A stretch of 46,737 bases of DNA, taken from the NCBI RefSeq assembly GCF_015552075.1, contig NZ_JADNDZ010000081.1:1-46737 (forward strand). The letters are read 5' to 3'. Below, in pieces: positions 45,501 to 46,737 of this stretch; positions within the stretch are counted from its first letter, which is position 1; each line of letters starts with the position of its first letter. The DNA is from Collinsella aerofaciens. GTDB lineage: Bacteria > Actinomycetota > Coriobacteriia > Coriobacteriales > Coriobacteriaceae. Below the pieces are notes generated by a model. The model had not been told where the DNA came from, did no database searches, and saw only the letters and a program-made list of their open reading frames with translations. A program made the position numbers and the translations under genes.

Positions 45501-46737
45501 GTGGCAATAATCTCGATCTTATGGTCGCCATGAGGCTTAGGCTTCTTGTGGTCATCGATGATGTCCTTGATCTCCTTGAGCACCTTGGTGCCCACGGCGG
45601 CCACATCCTCAATGTTGTCAGCCATACCGATCTCGATCACCGCGTCGGCCGCGATGGGATCGACGATCTCGCCCAGGCCGTACATGGTGGCGAGAACGGC
45701 CGCGGCCGTGATCGCAGCGATGAGCGCGGCCTTCAGTGCCGCGAGTGACTCGTCCGGATCGGTCGCCTCGCGGAAATGCGCGGTGTACTGCACATCCCCC
45801 TCGAGCACAAACGTGTAGGAAGGACCATCGTCGCCGGTAAAGACGACGTTGCCGAGGGCATCGGTCGCATAGTCAAACACATAGCCGGGCGACGGGACCG
45901 CCACGACCGTAACACGCGACCCGATACCATACAGGCCGGTGGAAAGGAACTGTCCGAGCGGCTGTCCGTTCTCATCGACCCCGTCCACACTCAGCACCAC
46001 ACTCGCCTGCGGGGCGCAGTAGCGCGGCGTGATCTCGATTTTGGGACCGTATGCGTCATAATGCTCGGGCACGTCTTCCTCATCCACCGTATAGGTAAAG
46101 TCGAGCTGATCGCTCACGGCATACGCATCATCGCCCTCACCCAGATACCAGCCCAAGAACAGGGCGTTGTCCGTGGCGGCGGAAAGCTCAACCGTTTCAC
46201 CGGCATTGCGGTAGCAGTTTTGAGCAGTGACACTCAAGTGTGCAAAATCCTGCGACGAATCGGTCGCCTGTGCATCGTTGACGTGCACCGCATAGTCCTT
46301 GAGCTTAAAGCGCGCCTCGAGGGACAGATCCTTATTCGGCGTAAACGTGTAGACCGTCTCTTTGGAAATGTACTCGCCGGACTCGGTATCATACCAGCCC
46401 TTAAAGGTAAGGTTGTCGTTGAGCATCCCCAAAGAACCGGCATCGAGCGTGACCTCGGTGCCCGCATCGAGCGTCATCGAGCCAGAAACATCGGGCAGCT
46501 CAACGCCGTCCATCAGCTTGCGTTCGCCTTTGTCGATCGTTTGGGCATAGGAGATCTGGAACGATGTCGGCGCGGGCTTCTTAAGCTGTAGCGTGCCCTT
46601 GGTCTGGGTTTCAAAATGCGAATAGCCATCGTCATACACGAGTTTGATGGGCTGTCCGTCCATCGACTCGTCAAAGACATCACCGTCGCAGGGAGTCGCC
46701 GTAAGGTACTCGCCGAGCTCTTCCTTTATGAGGGCCT
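36506..46737 (-). CDS. Giant cell-wall-anchored surface protein (5' end outside window)
   Basis: At least 3,409 residues; the frame is open to the right edge, so the start and any signal peptide are not seen. From the edge to about 41.6 kb there are roughly 19 InlB-B/Flg_new-like repeats of 65-80 aa, each with a GYxFxGWY-type core (examples GYVFTGWYTADG, GYRFVGWSTDKEG). Then come three cassettes, each with a repeat (NGSVDxxS), an Ig-like domain (QPQDxSAxEGD, LSYQWYR, GEYFCRITQ), a He_PIG-like domain and MBG-type domains (PTDAGTYRAVATL). Pro/Asp-rich linkers precede the C-terminus, which has LADTG at 36616-36602, a hydrophobic helix and RRRHPGA, a sortase signal. It is probably an adhesin; the ligand is unknown. 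An internal hydrophobic stretch lies at about 45670-45745. Confidence 0.9.
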   Translation of the reverse strand, partial: ALIKEELGEYLTATPCDGDVFDESMDGQPIKLVYDDGYSHFETQTKGTLQLKKPAPTSFQISYAQTIDKGERKLMDGVELPDVSGSMTLDAGTEVTLDAGSLGMLNDNLTFKGWYDTESGEYISKETVYTFTPNKDLSLEARFKLKDYAVHVNDAQATDSSQDFAHLSVTAQNCYRNAGETVELSAATDNALFLGWYLGEGDDAYAVSDQLDFTYTVDEEDVPEHYDAYGPKIEITPRYCAPQASVVLSVDGVDENGQPLGQFLSTGLYGIGSRVTVVAVPSPGYVFDYATDALGNVVFTGDDGPSYTFVLEGDVQYTAHFREATDPDESLAALKAALIAAITAAAVLATMYGLGEIVDPIAADAVIEIGMADNIEDVAAVGTKVLKEIKDIIDDHKKPKPHGDHKIEIIATAQPEVGGVVTGGGIHYEGTVATLEAVANPGYRFVCWKENGVEVSTSPLKTMTITDLTPEVVKMTAVFEKKVEVTAVAEADGIQADFSTGCTASPVKQSITRGDQAMVTASEGPDYAFVGWFEDGLEVSPERTYIFKAEVDRHLVARFRKADKTILVNTDPFDSAEVLCDGMPVVDGKVRAKDGDILTFTMRPKVRPDNPEKTYRFVEWRETDAQGITIANKQEVCEYRVNGNARIEAVMDGRDAHTVRAEADPLEGGTVTLKRGETAGMVLEVPEGERVTAEATPSEGYIFDGWYLSNGGSDATSTLVSSERSYTFEPITDCVIQAKFTRACKVDVVVEPAAAMAGKYLVHGEGYCMKGEPATLSIELTAEASKQFTFKGWYDAKTDLLLGTDPSYLEFYPEDAECTVRAVFEENTYTVTAKAKKTFVERGTVEIEGHSGASSVTCGYGDTVMLKAKANDGYRFDHWKDGSGKEYDTAELVVKVTKSDAYTAIFTDSKPEVMVTADSWLGGTVTCNGTVVKPTTDKFKLGETLTLTARAHPGFLFRGWYVNGRLKSLKHETSLAAKARGKTGHCVITAAFVPIDTVCVPLADPVEGGTVKASRILADRGAEVALKATPNPGYVFTGWYTADGTFESADAEFTCHQERSHVHVARFMAKSYEVDATTVVDSDTGSLVESSAAGWVEGTGTVEAGHAATLTAHALSGYAFEYWADASGAVVSRDSTYHVVPTSDMTLQAVFSAKQFTVDVSCEESMGTVKGAGTYAAGQVVTVRAIAAEDTAFVGWFRNGTCVSSKKTYRFTVREDTLLYAVFASGSYVVSTVASPAEGGAVSGFGGYESGDRATLRAIASTGYSFAGWTDDKGETVSENADYTVKVTGDATYTATFTPQSYQVVLSASDGGVGILSGEGSYQFGDTVELNATPMGTKRFVGWYVLDTEGNKSLLSCDAHCWIKLDKDMVEGLEDDTLDIQAVFADPYEVTVSGEVVVKDKASSRGCRVTGSGSFAVGDQVELTAVAGMGYRFVGWSTDKEGASIVETATTLDVTATQDITYYAQFESDGQVTIAVTGSSIFRGTALLVDGIPTGSRSYDRGDMFMAIAIPWKKYHFSHWVDDAGVTVSYSAFYIGTAKENRQLTAVFYETGCDVQVATYPKDAGFSMVALGTGGSYHSAAIMFTVPHKGWKFKYWVDENGLPVGFTPVINRVVFGNRTFTAVYERASMTVTAVDSRQGGHVEGSSEDESLGYAVTNEVENGESTTLTAVPDAGYVFDGWYARNDDGSLGDEPLSTDAVWTFVPEDNMTVEARFVEAPKYKVTAQAVNGSVDPESSSVATDGKVTLSATPDEGCYLTRVTVAEKAGEDGSAGNAYDLDISDYKGGAYEVTLSGVSAPQQVTFEFAKAAAPKVLAQPQDASAYEGDPVELSVAAEAGRNVRVHTAVSSGSAADVKLSYQWYRVSADGNVKLEGETGETLSIAQLDSDSEGEYFCRITQSYLGTVTKTDTEHAAVAIVPREALVFNGRVLPAATAHDEYHVDIAGATGGKAPYAYNLDEVEVPEGMQLTLADDGSGALVLSGVPSATGVCRFKIRCTDDLGNKRVAHFALVVKAKEALLAFEGQTFTYNATAQAPELSGVPEGCEDDVAVTYLGTGDTHYSSDKAPVDAGTYRAAATLDANGYVGNASCDFVIEKAPVDISIETSDATYDGARHGAAVAVAGLDASAYSVTYRGVDGTSYGPAALEPCDSGSYRVTVKVTDPNYQGKKNAEFSIAKASQVITGTTSYSGVYGGDPIVFDNVAQTPVSFELVDSADDDANPISIKGRCATVKAAGTARVIAHAKASRNYLAAEDVELTVTVAPAQLLVKVDDAERFEGQENPEFTSSLVSRCDTSDVKVTYFCSANKKSPAGEYQIDAAVADPNFDVAVDPGTLTVKKKPERYKVTAKAVNGSVDNASVTVVEGGDVTLSATPDEGCYLERVTVSEAGSDEAVDLDISDYKGGAYEVTLSDVTASQEVTFEFAKADVPRVVAQPQDVSAHEGDSAVLSVAAEAGKNVADHAASSTGSAAEIELSYQWFRMVNGKAVALEGETGETLSLAGLDDEQAGEYFCRITQRYLGTEKQTDSDCASVSVVAWDTLVFNGDVLPAASAHSTYLATIAGAAGGKAPYEYTWDETKLPDGLKLSCTSGSLTLSGVPSKTGVSAFDITCTDARGVTVTAQFALVVQAKRVKLTFADSDFTFNGASQAPEVSGAPKVCKGDLKIKYYGTGSTQYSSTEAPTDAGTYRAVATLRAHGYTGATACEFEIAPAKLTVKVDDAERFEGEANPAFTSSLESAVDTSGVKVEYICDADESSPAGEYQIDATVTDPNFDVEVEPGTLTVKKKQEPVDPDPDNPDPDQPDKPDPDQPDPDPNPDKPDPDNPDPDKPEPDNPDVPVNYGVTVKAVNGSVDNGSITVAAGESVTIVATPDEGCYLECVTVAEDGSDTPVDLDISDYKGGSYEVTLSGVTASQEVTFEFAKADAPKVIAQPQDASAHEGDAVVLSVAAEAGKGVADHAESSTGSAADVELSYQWFHMADGEAVALEGETGETLLIENLDDDYAGEYFCRITQRYLGTETQVDSDRAVISVVPRDALAFNGGLLPIAHAHSAYRATIAGAAGGKAPYEYTWDEAKLPDGFKFFRTSGGLMLSGTPSKAGVSTFDVTCKDVLGETVTAQFVLVVQAKRVELAFEGSNFVYSGDAQAPKVTGVPKACEGDLRVRYYGTGGTRYSSSEAPTNAGTYRAVATLQSHGYVGAASRKFKITPAKLKVKVDDAERYEGEANPAFTSSLESAVNTSGVKVEYSCDADESSPAGEYKIGATVTDPNFDVEVEPGTLTVKKKQEPVDPDPVEPSPDKPDGPDPGNPDKPEPDKPEPDKPEPDQPDQPEPDKPGSPDSDQSDSKDPAKPGSSDDSAADKTKANGAENSGKKASSRTSAQQLADTGDKAPLAVAVAAGAVALIALGFELLRRRHPGA
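36900..38235 (-). repeat. Surface-protein cassette 3 (Ig, He_PIG, MBG)
   Basis: This is the C-terminal cassette, from YGVTVKAVNGSVD to GTLTVKKKQEPVDPD. DNA near its 36.9 kb end is almost identical to that near 38.39 kb of cassette 2. Confidence 0.8.
38385..39720 (-). repeat. Surface-protein cassette 2 (Ig, He_PIG, MBG)
   Basis: It runs from YKVTAKAVNGSVDNAS to GTLTVKKKQEPVDPD and has the same length as cassette 3. A Pro/Asp-rich linker (38240-38385) joins the two. Confidence 0.8.
39721..41580 (-). repeat. Surface-protein cassette 1 (longer, extra MBG-type domains)
   Basis: It runs from YKVTAQAVNGSVDPES to GTLTVKKKPER. About 500 bp of additional domain sequence (from EKAPVDISIETSDATYDG through NYLAAEDVELTVTVAP) is absent from cassettes 2 and 3. 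Confidence 0.75.

Overview
The window looks like chromosome of a high-GC anaerobic gut actinobacterium of the Coriobacteriia. Collinsella is my best guess, from overall protein flavour, a LADTG-type wall anchor and a selenium-dependent formate hydrogenlyase; the genus is inference, not demonstrated. Almost everything is on the minus strand, so genetic order reads from high to low coordinates.

Layout from left to right. (1) 1-3.9 kb: protein quality control, tig - clpP - clpX, with a tRNA-Leu(UAG) upstream. (2) 4.0-7.8 kb: a two-gene molybdenum hydroxylase of the xanthine dehydrogenase family, an FAD subunit followed by a fused 2Fe-2S/molybdopterin subunit. (3) 8.0-9.4 kb: gdhA. (4) 9.6-32.1 kb: a continuous selenium-molybdenum-formate island. 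In transcription order it is a HycB-like ferredoxin, fdhF (in-frame TGA read as selenocysteine), hyfA-B-C-D-E-F, hycE-F-G-H-I, a FocA-type formate channel, an orphan molybdopterin oxidoreductase, selA, selB, tRNA-Sec (selC), mobA, and a small Cys-rich DUF3343 protein. This one stretch encodes a formate hydrogenlyase with an ion-pump-like membrane arm, its maturation factors (HycH, HycI), a formate channel, the Sec-insertion machinery needed to make FdhF, and the MobA step of its cofactor. (5) 32.1-34.7 kb, plus strand: an accessory patch with a RelB-like/PIN toxin-antitoxin pair and an AbiEi-like protein with a possible nuclease-like C-terminus. (6) 34.7-36.4 kb: tRNA-Gly(UCC), tRNA-Pro(UGG) and brnQ. 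(7) 36.5 kb to the right edge: the 3' part of a giant cell-wall-anchored surface protein with about 19 InlB-B-like repeats, three Ig/MBG cassettes, Pro/Asp linkers and a sortase signal.

The most unusual non-coding signal is a family of three intergenic 69-bp palindromes (7861, 33343 and 34632) with the same geometry: 23-nt arm, 23-nt loop, 23-nt arm. The inner arm sequence of one copy differs from the other two while pairing is kept, and two copies flank the AbiEi-like gene. Other leads are the Cys-rich DUF3343 protein beside the sel genes, the orphan molybdoenzyme, an atypical G4 motif in SelB, and dyad elements upstream of the formate hydrogenlyase operon.
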